Under the pieces are notes generated by a model. It saw nothing but the letters and a program-made list of their open reading frames with translations. It did no database searches and was not told the DNA's origin. From positions 22,655 through 64,824 of the forward strand of contig NZ_CADP01000006.1 of the NCBI RefSeq assembly GCF_000285295.1: a stretch of 42,170 nucleotides of DNA, written 5' to 3'. The position numbers and the translations under genes were made by a program. Origin of the DNA: Komagataeibacter europaeus LMG 18890. GTDB lineage: Bacteria > Pseudomonadota > Alphaproteobacteria > Acetobacterales > Acetobacteraceae. How positions within the stretch are numbered: the first letter of the stretch is position 1; every line of letters begins with the position of its first letter. Below, one piece after another: positions 1-7,750 of this stretch.

Positions 1-62
1 GCGCTGCCTTGGGCAAGCGCGGGGGCTGCACGCCAGTCCAGACGGAGCGGGACGGGACCGGC

Positions 63-89
63 CTTTCCATATTTTTTATATATGGAAAG
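63..89. promoter_or_regulatory. Inverted repeat upstream of aldC (possible operator)
   Basis: A perfect 10-bp inverted repeat (CTTTCCATAT at 63-72, ATATGGAAAG at 80-89) with a 7-nt AT-rich centre lies about 120 bp before the aldC start. The surrounding 63-110 is strikingly AT-rich for this genome. It could be a regulator site or a promoter-proximal hairpin. It is not followed by a clean T-run, so I do not call it a terminator. Any link to acetoin-pathway regulators of the AlsR type is inference only. Confidence 0.4.
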
Positions 90-195
90 AGCCTTGAATA
101 TATATTGGACGTAAGAACCCGCCTGCTTCACCATCCTCGGGCAATCACACATGACCGGGAAGTGCCGCGCCCAGGGGCGTGCTGTCACCCGATGC

Positions 196-200
196 AGGAG
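196..200 (+). promoter_or_regulatory. Ribosome binding site deciding a TTG start for aldC
   Basis: AGGAG at 196-200 is 9 nt before TTG 210. It lies inside the reading frame that would start at ATG 192, so it argues for the shorter protein. Confidence 0.55.
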
Positions 201-209
201 ACTCAGGTC

Positions 210-995
210 TTGAAGCTGAAATGCTATTCGGTAGGCGATGTCGATACCCGCTCCAGCGCCGCGGATGCGACCGGGGTGCGTCCGCGCATGAACCGCCTGT
301 ACCAGACATCCACCATGGCTGCGCTGCTTGACGCGGTGTACGACGGGGAAACCACGCTTGACGAACTGCTGATGCACGGCAATTTCGGGCTGGGCACCTT
401 CAATTCGCTGGATGGCGAGATGATCGTCAATGACAGCGTGATCCATCAGTTCCGTGCCGATGGCCAGGCCGGTCGCGTGCCCGGCGACCTCAAGACCCCG
501 TTCGCATGCGTCACCTTCTTCAACCCGGAGAAGGAATACATGATCGACACCGCGCGCGACAAGGACGGGTTCGAGGCGATTGTCGACCAGCTTGTCAACA
601 ACCCCAACCTGTTTGCCGCCGTGCGCTTTACCGGCATGTTCGAACGTGTCGAGACCCGCACCGTGTTCTGCCAGTGCCGTCCCTATCCGCCCATGCTTGA
701 CGTGGTCGCGCGCCAGCCCACCATGCAGCTTGGCGCCTCCACCGGTACCATGCTCGGCTTCCGCACGCCGGGCTACATGCAGGGCGTGAACGTCGCGGGT
801 TACCACCTGCACTTCCTGACGGAAGATGGACGGCGCGGCGGTCACGTGACCGATTACGCCGTGCTGAAGGGCAGGCTGGAAGTCGGCGTGATTTCCGATG
901 TGGAAATCCAGCTGCCCCGCACGGAACAGTTCGCACGCGCCAACCTGTCCCCCGAAAACATTCACGAAGCCATTCGCGTGGCTGAAGGCGGCTGA
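210..995 (+). CDS. aldC: Alpha-acetolactate decarboxylase
   Basis: Converts 2-acetolactate to (R)-acetoin plus CO2, the second step of the acetoin branch from pyruvate; cytoplasmic. The metal-binding pattern H-x-H-x10-H is seen in GYHLHF...GGHVTDY, as in Bacillus AlsD/AldB enzymes. The N-terminal block around MNRLYQTSTMAALLDAVYDG is also typical of the family. I prefer a TTG start at 210 because AGGAG (196-200) sits 9 nt upstream. The in-frame ATG at 192 lies before that Shine-Dalgarno and has none of its own. From TTG the product is 261 aa, close to the usual length of about 255. The acetolactate synthase gene follows 80 bp downstream, so the pair is probably one transcript. No signal peptide is seen. 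The family call is firm; only the start is uncertain. Confidence 0.93.
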   Translation: MKLKCYSVGDVDTRSSAADATGVRPRMNRLYQTSTMAALLDAVYDGETTLDELLMHGNFGLGTFNSLDGEMIVNDSVIHQFRADGQAGRVPGDLKTPFACVTFFNPEKEYMIDTARDKDGFEAIVDQLVNNPNLFAAVRFTGMFERVETRTVFCQCRPYPPMLDVVARQPTMQLGASTGTMLGFRTPGYMQGVNVAGYHLHFLTEDGRRGGHVTDYAVLKGRLEVGVISDVEIQLPRTEQFARANLSPENIHEAIRVAEGG

Positions 996-1075
996 GGGGT
1001 TTTCCCCTCCCGCTCCCTTGGATTGACCGCCCGCGCACTGGCTGCGGCGCCTACCCGTTCAGGATATCTGAAATA

Positions 1076-2767
1076 ATGACTGACAAGAACAAACCGGCCG
1101 CGCCTGAGTGCGGGGCGGACATGATCGTGCGCAACCTGGTCGCACACGGCACGACCCACGTATTCGGCATTCCCGGCGCGAAGGTGGACCGCCTGTTTGA
1201 CGCGCTGGTGGACAGCCCGATCGAAACGGTGGTGACCCGGCACGAACAGAACGCCGCCTTCATCGCCGGTGGCATTGGCCGCCTGACCGGCAAGGCGGGT
1301 GTCGCCATCGCCACATCCGGTCCCGGTGCATCCAACTTCGTGACCGGCCTGGCCACCGCCAACTCCGAAGGCGACCCGGTGCTGGCGATTGGTGGCGCGG
1401 TGAAGCTGGCCGACCGGCTGAAGCTTACGCACCAGAGCATGGACACGGTCGCCCTGTTCCAGCCGATCACGAAATACAGCGCGGAAATCACATCCCCCGC
1501 CGCCGTGTCGGAATGCATCTCCAACGCCCTGCGCTTTGCCGAAGGTGGTCGCCCGGGTGCCGCCTTCGTCAGCACGCCGATGGATATCCTGTCCATGCCG
1601 GCCGAAGGCAAGGTGCTGTCGGGCCGCAAGGTGCCCACCGCGGGCGCCGCCCCGGCTGAAGCCGTGAACGAGGCGCTGGCGCTGGTGCGCAAGGCGCAGC
1701 GTCCCGTCATCCTGCTGGGCCTGCTGGCCAGCCGCCCCGATGTGGCCGACGCCGTGCGCGCGCTGGTCGCGACCACGGGCGTGCCGGTTATCGGCACCTA
1801 TCAGGCGGCGGGCGCCGTGTCGGAAGACCTGTCGGACCGTTTTGGCGGTCGTGTCGGCCTGTTCCGCAACCAGCCGGGCGACCAGCTGCTGCATGAAGCG
1901 GATCTGGTGATCTCGATCGGCTACAACCCGATCGAATATGATCCGTGGCTGTGGAATGTCGATAACGCTCGCAAGATCGTTCATATCGACGTGGTCGCCG
2001 CCGAACTGGACACGCATTACGACCCGGCGGTTGAACTGGTGGGGGATATCGCCGCGTCCGTGCGTGCCCTTGCAGCGCAGGCGGGCAAGCTGCCGCGCGC
2101 GCCGCAGCTGGAAGAAATCCTGTCGCAGTACCACGCGACCCGTCTGGCCGCCCTGTCGGGCGCGCGCAGCACCTCCAACACGGCGGTGCATCCGCTGCAG
2201 ATCGTGCGCGAGCTTGAGCCGTTCGTGACGCCTGATGTCACGATGTGCCTTGACATGGGCACCTTCCACATCTGGCTGGCGCGTTACCTGCTGTCCTTCC
2301 GCGCACGCCAGATGCTGATCAGCAATGGCCAGCAGACCATGGGGGTCGGCCTGCCGTGGGGTATCGCCGCGAGCCTGGTCAACCCGGCGCAGAAGGTGAT
2401 CTCCATTTCCGGTGACGGCGGCTTCATGATGTCGTGCATGGAACTGGAAACGGCGGTGCGGCTGAAGTGCAACCTGATCCACATGGTCTGGGTCGATCAG
2501 GCCTACAACATGGTCGAGATGCAGGAAAAGAAGAAGTACGGTCGTGGTTCCGGCGTGGAATTCGGGCCGATCGACTTCGCCATGTTCGCCCGTTCCTGTG
2601 GCGCGCACGGCATTTCGGTGCAGTCCGCCGACGGGATTGCCGGCGCAATGCGCGAAGCCATGGAAATCGAAGGTCCGGTCGTGATTTCGGTGCCGGTTGA
2701 CTATTCTCAGAATCACCTGCTGATGAAGCCGCTGGCGACACTGGGTGAAACTTCGGCAGCCGCGTAA
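1076..2767 (+). CDS. alsS: Acetolactate synthase, catabolic (AlsS-type)
   Basis: Thiamine diphosphate (TPP) enzyme condensing two pyruvates to 2-acetolactate. It is 563 aa, with the three-domain layout of the family. The TPP-activating Glu57 is in TRHEQNAAF and the TPP/Mg motif GDGGF begins near residue 446. The segment after it (DQAYNMVEMQ, then KKYGRGSGVEFG) resembles the catabolic Bacillus/Klebsiella AlsS/BudB group rather than the FAD-dependent biosynthetic IlvB group. No regulatory subunit gene (ilvN) is adjacent, which also fits the catabolic form. The start ATG 1076 is preceded by AGGA about 11 nt away. With aldC it makes a complete pyruvate-to-acetoin pathway, and a terminator follows. 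An anabolic role cannot be excluded from sequence. Confidence 0.93.
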   Translation: MTDKNKPAAPECGADMIVRNLVAHGTTHVFGIPGAKVDRLFDALVDSPIETVVTRHEQNAAFIAGGIGRLTGKAGVAIATSGPGASNFVTGLATANSEGDPVLAIGGAVKLADRLKLTHQSMDTVALFQPITKYSAEITSPAAVSECISNALRFAEGGRPGAAFVSTPMDILSMPAEGKVLSGRKVPTAGAAPAEAVNEALALVRKAQRPVILLGLLASRPDVADAVRALVATTGVPVIGTYQAAGAVSEDLSDRFGGRVGLFRNQPGDQLLHEADLVISIGYNPIEYDPWLWNVDNARKIVHIDVVAAELDTHYDPAVELVGDIAASVRALAAQAGKLPRAPQLEEILSQYHATRLAALSGARSTSNTAVHPLQIVRELEPFVTPDVTMCLDMGTFHIWLARYLLSFRARQMLISNGQQTMGVGLPWGIAASLVNPAQKVISISGDGGFMMSCMELETAVRLKCNLIHMVWVDQAYNMVEMQEKKKYGRGSGVEFGPIDFAMFARSCGAHGISVQSADGIAGAMREAMEIEGPVVISVPVDYSQNHLLMKPLATLGETSAAA

Positions 2768-2788
2768 AACGGCCGCATGCGTGACGAA

Positions 2789-2831
2789 AACGGCCCGCCA
2801 CGCCCTGACCGGCGGGCGGGCCGTTCTGTTT
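2789..2831 (+). terminator. Rho-independent terminator after alsS
   Basis: Perfect 11-bp stem AACGGCCCGCC (2789-2799) with GGCGGGCCGTT (2815-2825), 15-nt loop, followed by CTGTTT. It lies 21 bp after the alsS stop and closes the aldC-alsS unit. Confidence 0.75.
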
Positions 2832-2970
2832 GGACATGTGACATCGGCATTTTATGCGCACGTCGTCCGATACGGAACATGCCAGACTATAAAACGCCAT
2901 TTTGGGAATGCGGCATGGCCCGGGCACGGGCCGCCGACAGGTTCCGCAATGGGATTGAGGAACAAATAAA

Positions 2971-4704
2971 ATGCTGAAAGCGGCACAGGACATGTCATCT
3001 ACTGCGGGTGCGCAACTGATTACGGAACTGCAGCAGGTCGTGGGTCACCACCACGTGCTGACCGAAGACGGGGCAACCCTGCCGTACCGCCGGGGATTCC
3101 GTTTTGGCGAGGGCCGTGCGCTGGCGGTGGTCATGCCCGGTTCGCTGGTGGAACAGTGGCGTGTACTGCAGGCCTGCGTGAAGGCGGGTGTGATCGTGAT
3201 CATGCAGGCGGCCAATACCGGGCTGACCGGCGGGTCCACGCCTGATGGCAATACCTATGACCGCGACGTGGTGATCGTGCACAGCATGCGCATGCGCGCG
3301 ATCCACCTGATCGGCGAAGGCAAGCAGGTCGTGTGCCTGCCTGGCGCCACGCTGGACCAGCTTGAAAACATGCTCAAGCCCATCGGGCGTGAACCGCATT
3401 CGGTCATCGGGTCGTCATGCATTGGCGCATCGGTGTTCGGCGGTGTCAGCAACAATTCCGGTGGTGCGCTGGTGCGCCGTGGCCCGGCCTATACCGACAT
3501 GGCGCTGTTCGCGCAGGTTTCGGACAAGGGCGAGCTGCAACTGGTCAACCACCTCGGCATCGAACTGGGCAGCGATCCCGAGGAAATCCTGAAGCGGGCG
3601 GAGGAAGGCAACTTCCCCGAATCCAGCATCAACTGGAACGCGGGCCGCGGGCATGATGACGATTATGCCCGGCATGTGCGTGACGTGAATGCCGACACGC
3701 CCGCCCGCTATAATGCCGACCTGCGCCGCCTGCACGAAGGGGCTGGCTGCGCGGGCAAGCTGGGTCTGTTCGCCGTCCGTCTTGATACGTTCGAGGCGGA
3801 AAAGGATCCCGTCGTCTTCTATATCGGCACCAATCAGACCGATGTGCTCGAAGACGTGCGCCGTCACATCCTGTCATCCTTTGCCGAACTGCCGATCGCG
3901 GGCGAATACCTGCATCGTGATGCGTTCAACATCGCCGAGAAATATGGCAAGGACACGTTTGTCATCATCCGCATGATCGGCACGAAGCGCCTGCCGGCCC
4001 TGTTCGCGATGAAAAATGCGTTTGACCGCCTGGCGGACAGGATCTGGTTCCTGCCCAAGCATTTCAGCGACCGGTTCATGCAGTTCATAAGCCATTTCTT
4101 CCCGCAGCACCTGCCCGCGCGCATGCGTGACTACCGTGACCGGTTCGAACATCACCTGATGCTGAAGGTCAGTGCATCGGGTGCGCAGGAAGCGCGGGAT
4201 TTCCTGAAAAGCCATTTCGCGACGCATGAGGGCGATTTCTTCGAATGCACCCCCGATGAGGGATCGAAGGCGTTCCTGCACCGCTTTGCCGCCGCAGGCG
4301 CTGCCGTGCGCTACCGCAACGTCCATACCGACACGACCGAGAACATCGTGGCGCTGGACGTGGCCCTGCGCCGTAATGACCAGGACTGGTTCGAGGTGCT
4401 GCCCAAGGACATCAATGACGAGATCATCGTCAAGCTGTACTACGGCCATTTCCTGTGCCACGTGATGCATCAGGACTATGTGGTCCACAAAGGGTATGAC
4501 TGCATGGCGCTGGAACATCGCATGCTGCCGCTGCTGGACAGACGTGGCGCGCGGTACCCGGCGGAACATAATTTCGGGCACCTGTATGCGGCGCCTGATG
4601 ACGTGCTGGCGCATTACCGCCAGCTCGATCCATGCAACTGTTTCAATCCGGGCATTGGTCAGGCCACCAAGCGCCGGAACTGGGTTGCCGAAAGTGTAGG
4701 GTGA
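2971..4704 (+). CDS. dld: Quinone-dependent D-lactate dehydrogenase (FAD, Dld-type)
   Basis: Membrane-associated respiratory flavoenzyme that oxidises D-lactate to pyruvate and passes electrons to ubiquinone. At 577 aa it matches the E. coli Dld type (about 571 aa). The N-terminal FAD-binding (PCMH) half contains the glycine-rich phosphate loop AANTGLTGGSTP near residues 80-91 and the block IGASVFGGVSNNSGGALVRRGPA is split as SCIGASVFGG and NNSGGALVRRG. The C-terminal half carries the membrane-binding Dld region, with basic and aromatic stretches (RIWFLPKHFSDRFMQFISHF). The ATG at 2971 is preceded by GAGGA about 10 nt upstream. The gene sits between acetolactate synthase and pyruvate decarboxylase, so it can supply pyruvate to both. 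Confidence in the Dld family is high; the substrate stereochemistry is inferred from the family. Confidence 0.92.
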   Translation: MLKAAQDMSSTAGAQLITELQQVVGHHHVLTEDGATLPYRRGFRFGEGRALAVVMPGSLVEQWRVLQACVKAGVIVIMQAANTGLTGGSTPDGNTYDRDVVIVHSMRMRAIHLIGEGKQVVCLPGATLDQLENMLKPIGREPHSVIGSSCIGASVFGGVSNNSGGALVRRGPAYTDMALFAQVSDKGELQLVNHLGIELGSDPEEILKRAEEGNFPESSINWNAGRGHDDDYARHVRDVNADTPARYNADLRRLHEGAGCAGKLGLFAVRLDTFEAEKDPVVFYIGTNQTDVLEDVRRHILSSFAELPIAGEYLHRDAFNIAEKYGKDTFVIIRMIGTKRLPALFAMKNAFDRLADRIWFLPKHFSDRFMQFISHFFPQHLPARMRDYRDRFEHHLMLKVSASGAQEARDFLKSHFATHEGDFFECTPDEGSKAFLHRFAAAGAAVRYRNVHTDTTENIVALDVALRRNDQDWFEVLPKDINDEIIVKLYYGHFLCHVMHQDYVVHKGYDCMALEHRMLPLLDRRGARYPAEHNFGHLYAAPDDVLAHYRQLDPCNCFNPGIGQATKRRNWVAESVG

Positions 4705-4709
4705 ATACT

Positions 4710-4725
4710 GGCCGCGCATGCGGCC
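4710..4725 (+). terminator. Short hairpin after dld (weak terminator candidate)
   Basis: GGCCGC (4710-4715), loop GCAT, GCGGCC (4720-4725), starting 6 nt after the dld stop. The downstream CCTGCTGTCCTTT is only weakly T-rich, so termination would be partial at best. Confidence 0.3.
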
Positions 4726-4792
4726 CCTGCTGTCCTTTCGGCATGATGGCCAGGTTGCGGGCCATCCATGTGGTCCCCCCCAGATGGGGAAA

Positions 4793-4812
4793 GGGCGCGG
4801 TCTTCCGCGCCC
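4793..4812 (+). promoter_or_regulatory. Stable hairpin in the pdc leader
   Basis: Perfect 8-bp GC stem GGGCGCGG (4793-4800) with CCGCGCCC (4805-4812) and a TCTT loop. It ends 8 nt before the GGGAAGGAAAG ribosome-binding region of pdc. It has no T-run. It could stabilise the mRNA or affect initiation; the role is inferred. Confidence 0.35.
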
Positions 4813-4839
4813 CCACACAAGGGAAGGAAAGTCGAAATA

Positions 4840-6534
4840 ATGACGTATACAGTTGGCCATTACCTTGGTGAACGTCTGGCGCAGATCGGGCTCAAGGATC
4901 ATTTCGCGGTCGCGGGCGACTATAATCTTGTCCTGCTTGACCAGCTTCTTGAAATTGACGGCCTGCGGCAGGTTTATTGCTGTAATGAACTGAACTGCGG
5001 TTTCAGCGCGGAAGGCTATGCCCGTGCGAACGGGGCGGGTGCTGCTGTCGTCACCTTCAGCGTGGGTGCGTTGTCAGCGCTGAACGCCGTTGGCGGCGCA
5101 TATGCCGAAAACCTGCCGGTCATCCTGATTTCGGGTGCACCCAATTCCAACGATCATGGCAGCGGGCATATCCTGCACCATACCATTGGTACGCCGGATT
5201 ACGGCTATCAGCTTGAAATCGCCAAGCGCCTGACCTGTGCGGCGGTCTCGATCACTTCGGCCGAGGATGCGCCGGTGCTGATCGACCATGCCATCCGCAC
5301 TGCGCTGCGTGAAAAGAAACCGGCCTATATCGAAATCGCGTGTAACGTCGCCCCCATGCCGTGCCCGCGTCCCGGTCCGGTTGGCGCGATCCTGGCGGAT
5401 GCGCCATCCGACCCGGAAACGCTGAAACTGGCGATTGACGAACTGGCCAGCTTCATTGCCGCGCGCAAGAAGCCGATCATGCTGGTGGGCAGCCGCCTGC
5501 GCGCCGCAGGCTGCGAGGAAGCGGCCATCCGTCTGGCCGATACGCTGGGTTGCGCCGTGACCTCCATGGCGGCGGCCAAAAGCTTCTTCCCCGAGGACCA
5601 TCCGGCCTATGCCGGGACATACTGGGGGGATGTCAGCAGCCCCGGCGCACAGCAGATCTTTGACTGGGCGGATGGCGTGCTGTGCCTGACGCCGGTGTTC
5701 AATGATTATTCCACCGTTGGCTGGACCGCGTGGCCCAAAGGCGACAACGTGGCGCTGATGGACGGACGGCATATTGCGGCCGGGGGCAAGGCGTTTGACG
5801 GCGTGCACCTGCGTGACGTGATCGATGGCCTGATCGAACGGCTGAAGGGCCAGCCGAAAAAGGATGCGACGCTGGTTGAATACCGCCGCATCAAGTCTCC
5901 GGAAGCGCCGGTGGCTGCGGCCGATCCCAAGGCGCCGCTGGTACGCGCCGAAATGGCCCGCCAGATCCAGGGCCTGCTGACATCCGACACGTCTGTCATC
6001 GCCGAGACCGGGGATTCCTGGTTCAACGCCATGCAGATGAAGCTGCCGCGCGGCGCGCGCGTGGAACTGGAAATGCAGTGGGGCCATATCGGCTGGTCCG
6101 TGCCCGCCACCTTCGGTTATGCGGTGGCCGCACCGGAACGCCGGATCATTGCCATGATTGGTGATGGGTCGTTCCAGCTGACGGCGCAGGAAGTGGCCCA
6201 GATGGTCAGGCTGAAGCTGCCGGTGATCATTTTTCTGGTCAACAACCGTGGCTACACCATCGAAGTCCAGATCCATGATGGTCCGTACAACAACATCAAG
6301 AACTGGGATTATGCCGGGCTCATGAACGTGTTCAATGCGGAAGATGGCCACGGCAAGGGTTTCCGCGCCACGACCGGCGCAGAAATGGAAAAGGCCATTG
6401 CCGCGGCCGTCGCGAACAAGGAAGGGCCGACGCTGATCGAATGCGTGATCGATCGTGACGACTGCACCAGCGACCTGATTTCGTGGGGTCGCCGCGTTGC
6501 AACCGCCAATGCCCGGCCGCCTGCCGCGCGTTGA
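4840..6534 (+). CDS. pdc: Pyruvate decarboxylase (TPP-dependent, non-oxidative)
   Basis: Cleaves pyruvate to acetaldehyde and CO2. In acetic acid bacteria acetaldehyde is then oxidised to acetate. The product is 564 aa and opens [13 protein letters not shown], almost the Zymomonas mobilis form. All catalytic residues known for Zymomonas are at matching places: Asp27 (AGDYNL), Glu50 (CNELNCGF), His113-His114 (LHHTIG), the GDGS TPP/Mg motif near residue 441, and Glu475 in NNRGYTIE, corresponding to Zymomonas Glu473. The start ATG 4840 has GGGAAGGAAAG about 10 nt upstream, so the longer in-frame extension from 4768 is unlikely. Bacterial PDC is rare outside Zymomonas and acetic acid bacteria, which supports the taxonomic guess. 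It follows dld by 135 bp and ends in a strong terminator. Confidence 0.97.
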   Translation: MTYTVGHYLGERLAQIGLKDHFAVAGDYNLVLLDQLLEIDGLRQVYCCNELNCGFSAEGYARANGAGAAVVTFSVGALSALNAVGGAYAENLPVILISGAPNSNDHGSGHILHHTIGTPDYGYQLEIAKRLTCAAVSITSAEDAPVLIDHAIRTALREKKPAYIEIACNVAPMPCPRPGPVGAILADAPSDPETLKLAIDELASFIAARKKPIMLVGSRLRAAGCEEAAIRLADTLGCAVTSMAAAKSFFPEDHPAYAGTYWGDVSSPGAQQIFDWADGVLCLTPVFNDYSTVGWTAWPKGDNVALMDGRHIAAGGKAFDGVHLRDVIDGLIERLKGQPKKDATLVEYRRIKSPEAPVAAADPKAPLVRAEMARQIQGLLTSDTSVIAETGDSWFNAMQMKLPRGARVELEMQWGHIGWSVPATFGYAVAAPERRIIAMIGDGSFQLTAQEVAQMVRLKLPVIIFLVNNRGYTIEVQIHDGPYNNIKNWDYAGLMNVFNAEDGHGKGFRATTGAEMEKAIAAAVANKEGPTLIECVIDRDDCTSDLISWGRRVATANARPPAAR

Positions 6535-6569
6535 TTGCGAACGGCTGTAACGCCGGAACAGGATCATGT

Positions 6570-6591
6570 GGGGGCGCCTTCGGGTGCCCCC
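6570..6591 (+). terminator. Terminator after pdc with UUCG tetraloop
   Basis: Nine-pair stem GGGGGCGCC / GGTGCCCCC (one G-T pair) closed by TTCG (6579-6582), followed by TTGTCGTAT. It starts 36 bp after the pdc stop. Confidence 0.8.
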
Positions 6592-6647
6592 TTGTCGTAT
6601 GGGATGCGTTTTTCAGAGGCTGTTTTAAAAGTCGGCAGATCATTAAG

Positions 6648-6740
6648 AAGTTTTTGGTGAAGCTTTTTGCAAAAAGCTTCAAAGGGCGCCGTCTTTTTGG
6701 AAAAAGGCAGCATCCAAAAACTTTTATTATTTTATTATCA
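6648..6740 (+). repeat. Dispersed intergenic cruciform repeat, copy A (most complete)
   Basis: Outer arms AAGTTTTTGG (6648-6657) and CCAAAAACTT (6714-6723) enclose two hairpins: GAAGCTTTTT/AAAAAGCTTC (6659-6668 with 6671-6680) and an imperfect GCCGTCTTTTT/AAAAAGGCAGC. A T-rich tail TTATTATTTTATTATCAA follows. Copies B (11701-11751) and C (41647-41747, opposite strand) share the second hairpin, the right arm and the tail. It lies between the pdc terminator and the Nudix gene. It contains no gene. It resembles a REP/MITE-like element typical of intergenic DNA. Confidence 0.75.
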
Positions 6741-6786
6741 ACCGGTTGTTTTGAAGAAGTTTCTTAAAATAGGAAGACGTAAAAAT

Positions 6787-7230
6787 ATGACAGCAATAAC
6801 CGGCCCACGCGTGGGATGTGGGGCAGCCATCATAGATGAAAAGGGCCGTATCCTGCTGCTGCGACGCCTGAAACAGCCAGAGGCCGGATGCTGGGGACTG
6901 CCCGGGGGCAAGGTGGATCCATACGAAACCACGACCGACGGAACGGAGCGTGAAATCGCGGAGGAACTGGGCATCACCATTCAGGCCCGTGACCTGCTAT
7001 GCCTTGTGGAGCAGATGGACGCCGATGCCGGGTATCACTGGATTTCGCCCGTGTATTTGGTCACGTCGTGGCAGGGCGTGCCAACCCTTATGGAACCGGA
7101 GAAACATGAAGGTCCGCGGTGGTATGCACTGGATGCGTTACCTGCTGACCTGACTGAACCGACCCGTCATGCCCTGAAGGCCCTTCAGGCAAGATCGGCG
7201 GCAACAGCACAAAATAATATCAAAGTTTGA
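6787..7230 (+). CDS. Nudix hydrolase
   Basis: A 147-aa single-domain Nudix (MutT-like) enzyme that would hydrolyse a nucleoside diphosphate linked to another group, using Mg. The Nudix box G-x5-E-x7-R-E-x2-E-E-L-G-I is complete (GGKVDPYE, then REIAEELGI, about residues 40-63). The preceding LPGGKV and the C-terminal WYALDALP block fit the family. The substrate cannot be deduced; NudI-like dNTP or ADP-ribose hydrolysis are both possible. The start ATG 6787 has AGGAAG (6771-6776) upstream; the longer in-frame opening would run through the repeat element and is rejected. The gene stands alone between repeat copy A and a gene-poor stretch. Confidence 0.88.
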   Translation: MTAITGPRVGCGAAIIDEKGRILLLRRLKQPEAGCWGLPGGKVDPYETTTDGTEREIAEELGITIQARDLLCLVEQMDADAGYHWISPVYLVTSWQGVPTLMEPEKHEGPRWYALDALPADLTEPTRHALKALQARSAATAQNNIKV

Positions 7231-7287
7231 TTTTTATCGTGGCCGGTATGCTGGTTGTGCGGTCAACTGACCACACGGCGCAGGGGA

Positions 7288-7473
7288 TCAGGTGTTGTCG
7301 GTCGGGATATTCAGCGTGCGGGCGTAATCCCGCAGGGCACGGCGGTGACGGGAATAGATCATGCGCGTGGTCTGCGACCGGGTCGGGATTTCATCGGTGG
7401 CTACGGACAGCCCGGCGGCAACGACAGGGGAAGCTGCCGGGGACGGAGTGATCGTGTCAACTGCAGGGGTCAT
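7288..7473 (-). CDS. Possible small protein of unknown function
   Basis: A 61-aa frame from ATG 7473, or 69 aa from TTG 7497. The N-terminal half is low-complexity (T, A, P, V-rich) and the C-terminus is basic (SRHRRALRDYARTL). Neither start has a convincing Shine-Dalgarno; GGAG lies about 12 nt before the TTG. I recognise no family. Its base composition matches coding DNA here better than the AT-rich 7500-7750 upstream of it, but chance is a real alternative. Confidence 0.3.
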   Translation of the reverse strand: MTPAVDTITPSPAASPVVAAGLSVATDEIPTRSQTTRMIYSRHRRALRDYARTLNIPTDNT

Positions 7474-7497
7474 TGCTGTTTTTCCGTTATGTGCCAA

Positions 7498-7750
7498 GGA
7501 CGGGACGGGCTCCGGTGAATCGGGTTGTTAACCGAACGACACATTACCTAACGTCCATACATGTCAGGAATGAGGCATAAAAGACATACCACGCCGCAAA
7601 TGCGATTCTGTAAGTCACATTTAATTGATCTCATGCAACCAACGGCATTCTGTCCTCAGCATTACAAAAGTTTCCAAAAAGTAATGTGGGCGCATTCCTC
7701 GCAAAGATGAATTAAAAAAATATCTAATTATCCCACCGTTCCCGCCAGTT
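7498..7750. other. Gene-free AT-rich stretch
   Basis: About 250 bp of lower-GC DNA between the small minus-strand frame and the end of the phosphotransferase-like gene. I see no convincing gene, tRNA or strong hairpin. It probably holds the promoter of the small frame and the 3' end of the oprB-kinase transcript (A/T-rich 7709-7731). Confidence 0.5.

Noticed and set aside
962-2716. Long minus-strand open frame (584 codons) opposite alsS
   Set aside because: His/Arg-rich shadow of a GC-rich gene; no family features, and alsS on the other strand has all catalytic residues.
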